From: Shimia sp040370365
GTDB taxonomy: Bacteria; Pseudomonadota; Alphaproteobacteria; Rhodobacterales; Rhodobacteraceae
Reading direction: 5' to 3'
Assembly (NCBI RefSeq): GCF_040370365.1
Contig: NZ_BAABWQ010000001.1
Span: forward strand, 744,001 to 808,000
Length of the DNA stretch: 64,000 bases
This document shows, one piece after another, positions 49,297 to 58,655 of this stretch (its first letter is position 1; the number at the start of each line of letters is the position of its first letter). Position numbers and translations under genes: made by a program. The notes beneath the pieces are model-generated. The model was not told the DNA's origin, ran no database searches, and saw only the letters and a program-made list of their open reading frames with translations.

Positions 49297-50124
49297 TCAG
49301 CTGGCAGGCACACTTGTTTGAACGGCAGGTTCAGAGGTCAGTGCAGCGATCACCTCGGCCACAACCATGGCCGCAATCACCGCGGGCCGCTTATCACGGC
49401 TACCGCTCACCCCGATGGGGCAGTTTAAAGTTTCAGTTTCCAGCCCGGTGCAATGGCTCCGAACAAAGCTCTCAAAATTCGCGCGTTTCGTGGAAGATCC
49501 AATCATGCCCAACCAGCGTGAACTCCCAAGCTCAAGCACTTCAGAAGTAACCAGAAAATCTAAAGCGTGATCATGGGTTAGTACGATGAAGGCGCTGCCA
49601 GCTGGTGCATTGCGCACTTCCGCTTCCGGCACAGCTGTCAGACGTTTCTCAACATCAGCAATCGATAAGTCCAATTCATCACTGCGGCTATCAATAAGTA
49701 CACAATGTACTGGAAGGTGCTGAAATTGCTCAGCTAAAGCGCGCCCAACATGGCCAGCCCCAAACACATAGACATGTGGAAATGCCTCTTCTTGAGCCTG
49801 AATTTGCGCGACAGCCTCCCTGCGCGCGCTGGAATCCATTTGGGTCAGGGTGATTTCGACACGGCCCCCGCAACACTGACCTATTTCCGGCCCCAACGGA
49901 ACGTCCATTCGGCAGATATATTTATTCAACTTCAAAGCCTTACGTGCTTCATCTAAGGCCATATACTCCAGTTGTCCGCCCCCAATAGTGCCCAACATCG
50001 CACCGTCTGACACAAACATCACAGCACCTTCTTCACGCGGCGAGCTGCCACGCACGCGCGAAATCTCAACCCGCATGACCGTTTTTTCACAATCAAGAAA
50101 CGCTATGAGTTCGGCACTTTTCAT
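49297..50124 (-). CDS. xdhC: Xanthine dehydrogenase accessory protein XdhC
   Basis: A 275-residue chaperone that binds molybdenum cofactor, helps convert it to the sulfurated form and inserts it into XdhB. The N-terminal XdhC_CoxI domain includes RVRGSSPREEGAVMFVSDG and GTIGGGQLEYMALDEAR. The middle contains LGPEIGQCCGGRVEITL, and the C-terminal XdhC_C Rossmann domain has VYVFGAGHVGRALAEQF and THDHALDF. The ATG at 50124 overlaps the xdhB stop (ATGA); the frame extends into xdhB without homology. It sits in the usual place after xdhB. Confidence 0.95.
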   Translation of the reverse strand: MKSAELIAFLDCEKTVMRVEISRVRGSSPREEGAVMFVSDGAMLGTIGGGQLEYMALDEARKALKLNKYICRMDVPLGPEIGQCCGGRVEITLTQMDSSARREAVAQIQAQEEAFPHVYVFGAGHVGRALAEQFQHLPVHCVLIDSRSDELDLSIADVEKRLTAVPEAEVRNAPAGSAFIVLTHDHALDFLVTSEVLELGSSRWLGMIGSSTKRANFESFVRSHCTGLETETLNCPIGVSGSRDKRPAVIAAMVVAEVIAALTSEPAVQTSVPAS

Positions 50125-52433
50125 CCGCGCAATCTCTCCACGGCCATCAACACACATTCCGGTGTCGCAGGCGCATCCAACCGCGGGCACTCTGCATAAT
50201 CGGCCACCGAAGCCACCGCCATGCCCAGCGCCTCAAACACACAGATCGGCAACATGAACGGCGGTTCACCCACCGCTTTGGAGCGCTTGATGGTCAGCTC
50301 TCGATTCTCCGACCAATCCGCCAAATTGACGTTGAACTCACGCGGGATATCCCCCGCCAATGGGATTTTATAGGTGCTTGGCGCATGCGTGCGCAGTCGG
50401 CCTTTGTCGTCCCATTTCAACTCTTCAGTGGTCAGCCACCCCATGCCTTGAATGAAGGCGCCTTCAACTTGTCCTTTGTCCAATGCCGGGTTCAACGACT
50501 TGCCAACGTCATGCAACACATCTGCGCGATCCACTGTGTATTCACCGGTCAATGTATCAACAGACACTTCTGCAACCGCCGCACCATAAGCAAAGTAGTA
50601 GAACGGGCGACCTTGCCCTTTTTCGCGATCCCAATGGATCTTGGGCGTTTTGTAAAACCCTGCTGCCCAAAGCTGCACACGCGCCATATAGGCCTGCTTG
50701 ATAAACTCACCAAACGTGAAGGTCTTGTCGCCGACGTACACAACGTTGGGGCCAAATTCGACCAACAACGCCTCGACCTGAAAGTGGTCACACGCCCACC
50801 GGATCAAACGCTCCTTGATCTGCTCACAGGCATTGAGAGCAGCCATCCCATTCAGATCCGTGCCTGACGACGCCGCTGTTGCAGAGGTGTTTGGCACTTT
50901 CTCGGTTGTCGTTTTGGTGATTTTAATGGTGTCCACATCCACCTGAAACGCCTCAGCCACCACCTGAGCAATCTTGATGTTGAGCCCCTGCCCCATCTCT
51001 GTGCCGCCATGGTTCAACATAATGGAGCCGTCGTTGTAGATGTGCACCAAAGCTCCAGCCTGATTGTACCAGGTCGCCGTAAAGCTGATCCCAAATTTAA
51101 CAGGTGTCAGCGAAATACCTTTGCGAATAATCCCGCCTTTGGCGTTGTGATCCAGCACCGCTTGACGCCGCGCCTGATAGTCAGAGTTCCGCTCCAATTC
51201 ATCCACAAGCCGTGGCATAACATTGTCTTCAACCGTTTGATGGTACGGCGTGACATTGCGCTCAGCATCCCCATAGAAGTTCGCCTTGCGCACCTCAAGA
51301 GGGTCTTTCCCAAGCTTGTAGGCGATCTCTTCGATCATGCGCTCTGCTGCAACAACGCCCTGAGGCCCGCCAAAGCCACGAAAAGCCGTGTTGGACACCG
51401 TGTTGGTTTTCATCGGTCGGCTTTGCAACTTCACATGCGGGTAGAAGTAGGCGTTGTCCGCATGAAACAGCGCGCGATCTGTCACCGGCCCAGACAGATC
51501 CGACGTCCAGCCGCAGCGCGCTGCAAACACGCCATCAACGGCCTGAATGCAACCGTCCTCCTCAAAAGCCACATCATAGTCGACCACAAAATCATGCCGT
51601 TTGCCGGTGCTTTCCATGTCCTGATCGCGATCAGGCCGTATTTTTACGGCGCGGTTCCATTTCTTCGCCGCCATTGCTGCCACCGCACAATATTGGTTCA
51701 TCTGGCTTTCTTTGCCACCAAACCCACCACCCATGCGGCGCACATTGACCACCACGGCATTAGACGGCACACCCAAAACATGCGCCACCATGTGCTGTGC
51801 TTCACTTGGGTGCTGTGTCGAAGAATGGACAATCACATCATCGTCTTCGCCCGGCATGGCAAAAGCAATATGCCCTTCCAAATACAAGTGGTCCTGCCCA
51901 CCAATGCGCATCTGACCCTGAATGCGATGCGCAGCCTGCGCTTGTCCTTCAGCGACATCACCACGCTGCAAGGTCATCGGATCAGTCACATGAGGATAGC
52001 CTTTGGCCATCGCCTCATCCGCCTCAATCACATGATCAAGCGGAGCATACGTGATCTGAGCCAACTCCGCGGCGCGCCGGGCAATGTCTCGCGTTTCTGC
52101 CACCACGGCAAACAGCACCTGCCCCCAGAACTCAACCGTCTCAGTGGCAAACAACGGCTCATCGTGCCGCCCTGAGGGGCTCACATCGTTCACACCTGGC
52201 ACGTCGGAGGCGGTTAACACCCCAACCACCCCCGGCACGGCACGCACCGCACTCAGGTCCATATTCTCGATTGTGGCATGGGCCACATTTGCCGTTCCAA
52301 AATACGCATGTAGCGTACCCATCGGCTCAGCGATATCGTCACAATAGTCCGCAGCACCTGACACATGTTTGGTGGCACTGTCGTGAATGTGATCCGTATG
52401 CGCCGCACCACGAATGGAGACTGTCTGTTTCAT
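50121..52433 (-). CDS. xdhB: Xanthine dehydrogenase molybdopterin-binding subunit
   Basis: Large subunit (about 770 residues) that binds molybdenum cofactor and hydroxylates hypoxanthine and xanthine. Visible signatures are GRHDEPLFATETVEFWGQVL, the GGGFGGKESQMNQY pocket, RGFGGPQGVVAAERMIEE with the substrate-binding Arg region, NHGGTEMGQGLNIKIAQV, and the C-terminal VGEPPFMLP containing the catalytic Glu. There are two adjacent ATG codons, at 52436 and 52433; GAGGAG is better spaced for the second. It follows xdhA by about 10 nt and overlaps xdhC. Confidence 0.96.
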   Translation of the reverse strand: MKQTVSIRGAAHTDHIHDSATKHVSGAADYCDDIAEPMGTLHAYFGTANVAHATIENMDLSAVRAVPGVVGVLTASDVPGVNDVSPSGRHDEPLFATETVEFWGQVLFAVVAETRDIARRAAELAQITYAPLDHVIEADEAMAKGYPHVTDPMTLQRGDVAEGQAQAAHRIQGQMRIGGQDHLYLEGHIAFAMPGEDDDVIVHSSTQHPSEAQHMVAHVLGVPSNAVVVNVRRMGGGFGGKESQMNQYCAVAAMAAKKWNRAVKIRPDRDQDMESTGKRHDFVVDYDVAFEEDGCIQAVDGVFAARCGWTSDLSGPVTDRALFHADNAYFYPHVKLQSRPMKTNTVSNTAFRGFGGPQGVVAAERMIEEIAYKLGKDPLEVRKANFYGDAERNVTPYHQTVEDNVMPRLVDELERNSDYQARRQAVLDHNAKGGIIRKGISLTPVKFGISFTATWYNQAGALVHIYNDGSIMLNHGGTEMGQGLNIKIAQVVAEAFQVDVDTIKITKTTTEKVPNTSATAASSGTDLNGMAALNACEQIKERLIRWACDHFQVEALLVEFGPNVVYVGDKTFTFGEFIKQAYMARVQLWAAGFYKTPKIHWDREKGQGRPFYYFAYGAAVAEVSVDTLTGEYTVDRADVLHDVGKSLNPALDKGQVEGAFIQGMGWLTTEELKWDDKGRLRTHAPSTYKIPLAGDIPREFNVNLADWSENRELTIKRSKAVGEPPFMLPICVFEALGMAVASVADYAECPRLDAPATPECVLMAVERLRG

Positions 52434-52443
52434 CATATTCTCC

Positions 52444-53895
52444 TCACGCCCGCGCCAAACGCACGTCTTCACCGGCGTGTTCCAGCCAGAACCGGCGGAA
52501 CAGGTTTTGCGCCACGGTCATTCTGTAGTCAGCCGAAGCCCGCATATCCGTCAATGGCTGGAAGTCCTCCGGCAATTTTTGCGCCGCCGCCATCAGGCTT
52601 GCCTCGCTCCACGGCTGGCCGAGCAATGCGGCCTCCGCCGCTGCCGCGCGCGCGGGCACCCCCGCCAAACCACCAAACGCCAAACGCGCGGCTGTGACCC
52701 GCCCATTCTCAACCCGCACGTTCATACCCACCGCCACCGAAGAAATGTCCTCCTCCCGTCGCTTGGAAATCTTATAGGCCGCATGGAACCCACCGGTCAC
52801 TCGCGGTATGCGAATGCTCTCGACAAACTCTCCCGCCCCGCGGTCCTGATTGCCATAGGCGATGAAGAAATCTTCCAACGAGACCTCGCGCCGCTCATCC
52901 CCCTTGCGCAACGTGATCGACGCGCCCAACGCAATCAACACCGGTGGTGTGTCTCCAATGGGCGATCCGTTGGCGATATTTCCGCCAACAGTCCCCATAT
53001 TGCGCACCTGCCAGCCGGCAATGCGATCCCAATATGCCACCAGATGTGGATAGTGCTGGGCAATCACATCCTGCGCCTCGCTATAGGTCACACCCGCCCC
53101 CATCGTCACAGCATCCTCAGACACATCAATGGATTTCAGACCGTCCAGATGGCCAATGAACACCGCAGGTGACAGTCGTTTGAGGAATTTCGTCACCCAA
53201 AGCCCGACATCCGTGGACCCTGCCACAATTGTGGCTTCTGGCTGGGCCGCCAACACAGCCGCCAAGTCATCCACATCCGCAGGCAATATCGCCACGCTAT
53301 CACCGTGGTTTACCACAACCCGCAGGTCATCTCTCAGCGCCTGCAAACGCGCCGCAATGGCATCGCGCTCCATGGCCAAATGCTCTGCAGATGGCGTGCC
53401 ATACTCGGTCACCGCCTGTGCGGCTCGAATGATCGGCGCATAGCCTGTGCACCGACACAGGTTGCCCTGCAACGCGGTCTCCACCTGTGCCACCGTGGGC
53501 CATTCATGTGCCATCCACAGCGCATACAAAGACATCACGATCCCGGGGGTGCAAAACCCACATTGGCTCCCGTGGTGATCCACCATCGCTTGCTGAACCG
53601 GCGACAGCCGCCCCTCTGGGCCACCAAGATACTCGATGGTCACCACATGACAGCCGTCAAGCGACGCCAGAAACCGAATGCAGGCATTCACAGTTTCATA
53701 GCGCAGGCCTTGATCTGTCAGCCGCCCCACCAACACCGTACAGGCCCCGCAATCCCCTTCGGCACAGCCCTCTTTGCTGCCGGTAAGCCGCTGATCTATG
53801 CGCAAAAAATCAAGCAGCGTATCATCTGCGCCAACATCCGTAAGCGCCACATCACGCCCATTGAGTAAAAACCGTATTTCGCTGCGGTGCTGCAT
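52444..53895 (-). CDS. xdhA: Xanthine dehydrogenase small subunit (FeS/FAD)
   Basis: A 483-residue electron-transfer subunit. The first [2Fe-2S] cluster is bound by Cys44, Cys49, Cys52 and Cys72 (KEGCAEGDCGACT, VNACIRF), the second by Cys112, Cys115, Cys147 and Cys149 (QCGFCTPGIV, GNLCRCTGY). The FAD-binding domain starts around ILPADVDDLAAVLA and includes VAGSTDVGLW and NMGTVGGNIANGSPIGDTPP. The N-terminus is normal. It is the first gene of xdhABC-guaD and divergent from a LysR gene, with a strong palindrome in between. Confidence 0.96.
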   Translation of the reverse strand: MQHRSEIRFLLNGRDVALTDVGADDTLLDFLRIDQRLTGSKEGCAEGDCGACTVLVGRLTDQGLRYETVNACIRFLASLDGCHVVTIEYLGGPEGRLSPVQQAMVDHHGSQCGFCTPGIVMSLYALWMAHEWPTVAQVETALQGNLCRCTGYAPIIRAAQAVTEYGTPSAEHLAMERDAIAARLQALRDDLRVVVNHGDSVAILPADVDDLAAVLAAQPEATIVAGSTDVGLWVTKFLKRLSPAVFIGHLDGLKSIDVSEDAVTMGAGVTYSEAQDVIAQHYPHLVAYWDRIAGWQVRNMGTVGGNIANGSPIGDTPPVLIALGASITLRKGDERREVSLEDFFIAYGNQDRGAGEFVESIRIPRVTGGFHAAYKISKRREEDISSVAVGMNVRVENGRVTAARLAFGGLAGVPARAAAAEAALLGQPWSEASLMAAAQKLPEDFQPLTDMRASADYRMTVAQNLFRRFWLEHAGEDVRLARA

Positions 53896-53984
53896 CCTGA
53901 CCTCTTGCTGGGAGTCGGCACTAACTGGCCATACATCAGTATATCAACGCCTAAGACAGCACCGAAATGGGGGTTTTGGCAAAT

Positions 53985-54010
53985 CTATTTCAATGAATTA
54001 TTGAAAATAG
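53985..54010. promoter_or_regulatory. Candidate LysR-type operator between xdhA and its divergent regulator
   Basis: CTATTTCAAT, spacer GAATT, ATTGAAAATAG (53985-54010). The inner arms TTCAAT/ATTGAA are perfectly complementary and the outer CTATTT/AAATAG arms add further symmetry with one extra base. It is located 90 nt upstream of xdhA and 50 nt upstream of the LysR gene, as expected for a LysR site controlling both. Confidence 0.6.
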
Positions 54011-54059
54011 CGGCGCAATTCGCCAGTAATTTGGGCAAAACAATCACTGGACTCGGCTC

Positions 54060-54968
54060 ATGCCCTATCTTGAAAGCCTTCGCGTCTTTGTTCGTGTGGT
54101 GGAACTTGGCTCCATCACTTCAGGTGGACGTGACCTGCGCCTCACCCCTGCGGTTGCATCAAACCGCGTGAAAGAGCTTGAAACCCGGCTCGGTGTCCGC
54201 CTGTTCAACCGCACGACGCGCCATCTGTCGCCCACTGAAGTTGGCAAAGTCTTTTACGACCATGCTCGAAAGGTGATTGAGACGCTGGACGAAGCTGAGG
54301 CCGTGGTGGCTGGGTTTTCAGACAGCCCCCGTGGCACCATCCGCGTGACCGCGCCATTGGGGGTTGGGCGGCGCATCATCGCACCCCTGATCCCTAAGTT
54401 CACCAACCAATATCCGCATGTCGATATTCGGTTGCGCCTGTCAGACCGCCCGGTGGATATGTTTGAGGATGGTCTTGATGTGGCGTTTGTGTTGGGAGAG
54501 CTCAAAGACAGCAATCTTAAGCTTCGAAAGATTGCCGATTGCGATCGTGTACTTGTCGCCGCTCCGGACTACCTTGCGCGACATGGAACGCCGCAAACCC
54601 CGGCAGAGTTGTTGACGACGACGCACAATTGTCTGCTGTTGCGCTTCCCAAGGTCACCTGAGTACTTCTGGACCCTGCAAACACCGGACGGGCCGCTTAA
54701 GATCGAAGCCAAAGGACGTTTTGATGCGGACGACGGCGATGTGCTGACCCAATGGGCCCGCGACGGCCAAGGCATCGCAAACAAACCGCGGTTTGATGTG
54801 GCCAGTGATCTCAAATCCGGGGCGCTTGTGGAAATTTTGCCAAAGACACCGCCACTGCCTGCTGCCTTTGGGTGTCTGTATCCACACAGAAAGCTTCAAG
54901 ATCCCAAAATACGCCTGTTTGTGGACCACATCACCACTGAAAGCCGACAGGCGATTGCCCGTCTCTGA
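54060..54968 (+). CDS. LysR-family regulator, divergent from xdhABC-guaD
   Basis: A 302-residue transcription factor. The N-terminal helix-turn-helix is MPYLESLRVFVRVVELGSIT, then LTPAVASNRVKELETRLGVR and LFNRTTRHLSPTEVGKVFYD. The effector-binding domain follows (about 90-300: GTIRVTAPLGVGRRIIAPLI, DGLDVAFVLGELKDSNL, the DGQGIANKPRFDVAS pocket wall). The sequence resembles the group near DmlR/CrgA-type regulators. Its divergent position and the intervening palindrome point to control of purine catabolism, probably with a purine-related effector. That effector cannot be identified from sequence. Confidence 0.92.
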   Translation: MPYLESLRVFVRVVELGSITSGGRDLRLTPAVASNRVKELETRLGVRLFNRTTRHLSPTEVGKVFYDHARKVIETLDEAEAVVAGFSDSPRGTIRVTAPLGVGRRIIAPLIPKFTNQYPHVDIRLRLSDRPVDMFEDGLDVAFVLGELKDSNLKLRKIADCDRVLVAAPDYLARHGTPQTPAELLTTTHNCLLLRFPRSPEYFWTLQTPDGPLKIEAKGRFDADDGDVLTQWARDGQGIANKPRFDVASDLKSGALVEILPKTPPLPAAFGCLYPHRKLQDPKIRLFVDHITTESRQAIARL

Positions 54969-55106
54969 CCCTCATCTCAAGGCATAGCAGGTGCCTGTTC
55001 ACACCGCCGCCCATGGCACCGGCGTGCGCCGTCGCTTCACTATATATACCCCTACGTGCCCCAATGCTGGCGCCGCCGCGGGTCGCCAACCGTCACACCG
55101 TCACGA

Positions 55107-56123
55107 TTAGGAATGTAGGGCAAGAGGTCCGCTGTTGCGCAGCTCGGGGGTAAACAATGTAAACGTCGCGCGGCCATCATGTTTGGATGCATAGAGCGCC
55201 GTATCTGCATCATCCATCAGTTGGTCCACAGAAGCGTCAGGCTCGCCATTGTAAATCGCGATCCCCACGCTAGCTGAGACATTGCAGGCGCTGTCCTTAT
55301 AGGTCACCGGGCGCTCAACCTCTTTGATGATCCGCTGAGAAATCCGCCCGAGCACCTCTTGATCGATGGTGCCATTGATCACCAGAACAAACTCATCACC
55401 GCCAACACGTGCCACAACATCATCGTTCCGGCTGCTGTCGACCAGAACCTTGGCCACATGCTGCAAAACCAAATCTCCAGCCGCATGGCCCTTGGTGTCG
55501 TTCACTTCTTTGAAAAAATCCAAATCGACATGCAGCAATCCAAATGGCTTACGCTCCTCTACCATTCTCGGCAGAATGAAATCCAACGCACGACGGTTTT
55601 TCAACCCCGTCAACGTATCCGTATAGGCCTGCTCTTCTGCGGCAATTTTTGCACCTTGCAACCTTTGGTTCAGCTTCCGGCTGGCCTCCATCGCAGCGGA
55701 TTTGGCCTCCACCAGATAGAGCATTTCAATCGTCAGGTCGGTGGCCGCAAAATCCCCTGCATTCAGTTCATATTCCTGCACAGCATCCAGAATAGAGATG
55801 CCAAAACTCAGGTTCACAACCGCTCCGGATTTTCCAAAAGGCATCAACACGCCTTTTAATCCCGTGGGAGGGTCACTGCGTTTTTTCAGATGCAGCTTTT
55901 TCCCGGCGACCGCGAGCAGATCGTCCATAGTCGTCACCGCATGCGGGCGGTTCAATTCGAACACCTCAAGAAAACGCAACCCCGTCAAATCCTGACCCGG
56001 GTACAGCTTAGCCATGGTTGGCCCCGCATGCGTGATCTTCCCAAACTCATCCAAAAGCACATGCATTGGACACAAAACGTCCAAGACCTCTGGTCGTTCG
56101 CAGCTCTGGTCCATCCCGCTCAC
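55107..56123 (-). CDS. HNOBA-GGDEF diguanylate cyclase
   Basis: A 338-residue signalling enzyme that makes cyclic di-GMP from GTP. The N-terminal part (about 10-130) is a heme-NO-binding-associated PAS-like domain (VLCPMHVLLDEFGKITHAG, LRFLEVFELNRP, KGVLMPFGKSGAVVNLSFGI). A coiled linker rich in Ala/Glu follows, and then a GGDEF domain with DTLTGLKNRRALD, LHVDLDFFKEVND and GGDEF at 241-245. An I-site RxxD is present at 232-235 (RNDD), five residues before GGDEF, so product inhibition is likely. It overlaps the H-NOX-like gene by 4 bp, the usual pairing in which an H-NOX sensor controls the cyclase. No EAL domain is seen. Confidence 0.93.
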   Translation of the reverse strand: MSGMDQSCERPEVLDVLCPMHVLLDEFGKITHAGPTMAKLYPGQDLTGLRFLEVFELNRPHAVTTMDDLLAVAGKKLHLKKRSDPPTGLKGVLMPFGKSGAVVNLSFGISILDAVQEYELNAGDFAATDLTIEMLYLVEAKSAAMEASRKLNQRLQGAKIAAEEQAYTDTLTGLKNRRALDFILPRMVEERKPFGLLHVDLDFFKEVNDTKGHAAGDLVLQHVAKVLVDSSRNDDVVARVGGDEFVLVINGTIDQEVLGRISQRIIKEVERPVTYKDSACNVSASVGIAIYNGEPDASVDQLMDDADTALYASKHDGRATFTLFTPELRNSGPLALHS

Positions 56124-56707
56124 CCTGCTCGCGCCCCCAACTCAAATTCCCGCCCACTGGCAAATGCATTTTCCACCAAGGTGATATCGATCACCTCAGC
56201 CTCGCTCTCTGCGCCACGATGTTCAAGAAAGACCAAAGCACCATAGTCATCCGCCATGGTGCGTAAAATGCCAATCATCACATGCCCGAAGCCTTCTTGA
56301 TCGTGACGGCAGGTCAGGCTGAAGTTCTGCGCTGAGTGTTCGCGCAGCTCAAGCGAGGGCAAAATCAAATCATCCACCGCAAGCCGGGCGCGTTCTGGCA
56401 GATCGTCCAGAGAGTGCAAGAATTCGACAAAATCCAACCCCCCAAACCGCAATAGGCGCCGCAAGGCTTCGACATTCGGATGGGTGACAAGATACGTGCC
56501 AATATCTTCAAGCACGGTCTCACGTGGCGCACCGATAACCTCAACACATGCGGCGATCAACGCCTCGGTGACGCTGTCATCGTAGTGTAACATCGCTTCA
56601 AAATCAGTGGTCTCGACACCTGCAAAACGAGTCACGTCAATCCAACGCGGCTGCCCATAGCTGTCGCGGACAAAGCACTGTATCGCTCTGTTGATCAACC
56701 CATGCAT
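56120..56707 (-). CDS. H-NOX (heme NO-binding)-like protein without canonical heme ligands
   Basis: A 195-residue protein clearly of the HNOB fold: MHGLINRAIQCFVRDSYG at the N-terminus, GTYLVTHPNVEALRRLLRFG in the middle, and the distinctive FLHSLDDLPERARLAVDDL stretch. In H-NOX proteins this stretch carries the proximal heme His (D-x-x-H); here position 104 is Pro. The YxSxR heme-propionate motif is also replaced: the equivalent residues are Cys133, His135 and Gln137 (LTCRHDQEGFGHVMIGIL). It may therefore bind heme by another residue (His98 is near) or not at all. ATG 56707 has AGAGG 7 nt upstream. Its partner is the overlapping HNOBA-GGDEF gene. Confidence 0.88.
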   Translation of the reverse strand: MHGLINRAIQCFVRDSYGQPRWIDVTRFAGVETTDFEAMLHYDDSVTEALIAACVEVIGAPRETVLEDIGTYLVTHPNVEALRRLLRFGGLDFVEFLHSLDDLPERARLAVDDLILPSLELREHSAQNFSLTCRHDQEGFGHVMIGILRTMADDYGALVFLEHRGAESEAEVIDITLVENAFASGREFELGARAG

Positions 56708-56768
56708 CACTACACCTCTTGCGTCATGGCCTATCAGACCAGACTCACCTTAAGATTTCCCCAACAAC

Positions 56769-58520
56769 TCAGAAGTTCGGAACCAATTCGAACTCTCCAA
56801 TCCACAAGGATCTGTGGCTGCCGGGCGCAATCTCAAAGCGCCCCTCTACTATATCCGCAACTTGATCGCGGGTCACCTGCTGGCTTCCGGATGGCTTGCG
56901 GTAAGCGTCCATAGCAAGAAACTCGCCAATCTCAAACACGTTATGGATGTCAAAATTTCCGTTTTTTGCACCGATAAACAGAAATCCTTCCCGCCCGGCA
57001 CGCACTGGATTGAAATCGCCGAGCACCATCACACACCCCGGCTCTTCGGTCTCCAGACAAATGTCAGCCCAATTTTCCAAACTGTACTTGGACCATTTTC
57101 GCATCATTTTTGGGTGGATATCCGCGCCATCAGCGATGACCGTCAGACCCTCCAACAAACGGGTTGCGCGCTCTAATCCCTGATCTTGATTGAACTTTTG
57201 CGTCAGCTCCCACGGGGTGTTCGCCACCCGAACTGCCGCAATGGCCTCTGCAAACTCGACCCGTTCGCCGGCAACACCCTGCTCAAGCGTTTTAAGGCCC
57301 GCATGTCCGGCTCTCCCCCAGTCATGCTGCATCTCCCACAGGGCCGCCGCGTCCGGTGTCACCTCACCGGCGTCAATCCGCGCAACCTGAGAGTCTGTGG
57401 AAATCCGCTCAGCATTTAAGATAGGCAATTGCCACGCAGCAGCCAAAACCAGCACCAAAGCAGCGATTCCAATATTGGCCTGCCGAATGCGTCCCATCCA
57501 GCCCCGTCCCAAAATCACGGACACCAGATAGCAAAGCGCATAAACCGCCACAACGGCCGCCGCACAGGCTGCGGCCAAACGTGCTGGCGTCCATCCGTAT
57601 TGGTGCACCCGAAGCCACAAAGCATATATGGCCAACCCGGACATGACCGGCAACAAAGCCGCCAAAGCAGCCGTCGCCAACCGCATCCAACCGACTTGAA
57701 CGGCATCTGCATCGCCACGGTCCAGCGCAATGCTCACAAGGCTGATCATGGCCAAAGACACTGCCAGAATTGTGGCGGCACGGCTCAAGTCTCCAAACAG
57801 CGCTCCGGGCTCCTGAAGCACTGCTGCAGCCACAAAGACCACCACAACCAACAAGACCACAGGCACCAACAACCGCAACAGACGGAGCACCAGAAACGGT
57901 GACAGATAGTCGCGCATTTCATGCACCACCGACAAGCCGAAACCCAATGAGATGCCCGTCACCACATAGGCCACGCTATCCACCCGCATCACATCACCGA
58001 TCACCGTCAGACCGACGATCTCCAGCAAAGCATCACTAAGCCACAACACCGCCCAGAACACGCCGACAAACAGCCAAGCCGCTGAATAACGTACCAAGAT
58101 GCTCCAACTGACATCAAACAGATGCACGTAGTCGCGCAAGCTGTGCCTATCGCGCAGAAGCGACGCCGCGAAAGGCGTGCCAACGCTCAGAAAAATCACC
58201 CAGGCAATGATCGGATGACCTGCGTCCTCAAACGCCGCGAGCGTGTCAAAACGCAAACCCGACAACGTGATCAGACAGGCCCCGACAAACGACAGGCCAA
58301 ACGCCGGCAAAGCCGCGCGCATCACCCGATGGGGTCCACTCAATCCCAAAAGCACGGCAAAGAAACCAGCAACGAAACTGGTCACAAACAGATAGGCAAG
58401 CGGATGAGTGACAATGTCAGGTGCTTTTTCAATCAGCGCCCAAACCATGCCACCAGCAACAGCACCGACAAGTGCCATTTCGATCCGCCCGGCCGCCCTG
58501 CGCCCGTCTTGTGTGTGCAT
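56769..58520 (-). CDS. DUF4153 membrane protein
   Basis: A 583-residue integral membrane protein. From ATG 58520, preceded by AGGAGGGGAGCC, the first two thirds contain about ten hydrophobic helices (e.g. MALVGAVAGGMVWALIEK, YLFVTSFVAGFFAVLLGL, VPVVLLVVVVFVAAAVL) with the DUF4153 core ASLLRDRHSLRDYVHLFDVS and VDSVAYVVTGISLGFGLSV. The C-terminal 180 residues are soluble, with VTPDAAALWEMQHDWGRAGH, a Cys pair (ADICLETEEPGCVMVLG) and a PGSHRSLWIGEFELVPNF end. The function of the family is unknown. A good promoter precedes it, so it is transcribed on its own. Confidence 0.88.
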   Translation of the reverse strand: MHTQDGRRAAGRIEMALVGAVAGGMVWALIEKAPDIVTHPLAYLFVTSFVAGFFAVLLGLSGPHRVMRAALPAFGLSFVGACLITLSGLRFDTLAAFEDAGHPIIAWVIFLSVGTPFAASLLRDRHSLRDYVHLFDVSWSILVRYSAAWLFVGVFWAVLWLSDALLEIVGLTVIGDVMRVDSVAYVVTGISLGFGLSVVHEMRDYLSPFLVLRLLRLLVPVVLLVVVVFVAAAVLQEPGALFGDLSRAATILAVSLAMISLVSIALDRGDADAVQVGWMRLATAALAALLPVMSGLAIYALWLRVHQYGWTPARLAAACAAAVVAVYALCYLVSVILGRGWMGRIRQANIGIAALVLVLAAAWQLPILNAERISTDSQVARIDAGEVTPDAAALWEMQHDWGRAGHAGLKTLEQGVAGERVEFAEAIAAVRVANTPWELTQKFNQDQGLERATRLLEGLTVIADGADIHPKMMRKWSKYSLENWADICLETEEPGCVMVLGDFNPVRAGREGFLFIGAKNGNFDIHNVFEIGEFLAMDAYRKPSGSQQVTRDQVADIVEGRFEIAPGSHRSLWIGEFELVPNF

Positions 58521-58549
58521 GGCTCCCCTCCTACAAACACCGCGCACAC

Positions 58550-58577
58550 TCTATAAAGACAACTTGATAAATTTCAA
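58550..58577 (-). promoter_or_regulatory. Candidate sigma-70 promoter of the DUF4153 gene
   Basis: Minus-strand -35 TTGAAA (58577-58572), 16-nt spacer, -10 TATAGA (58555-58550). The expected start lies near 58543, about 20 nt before the ATG. The match to the consensus is good. Confidence 0.6.
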
Positions 58578-58655
58578 TGATTTATCGGCATTCGTTGACA
58601 AACGAACTTTTCCAATTGATCAATTTTTCGAAACGTTTCGACCTGCGAAGCCAGC

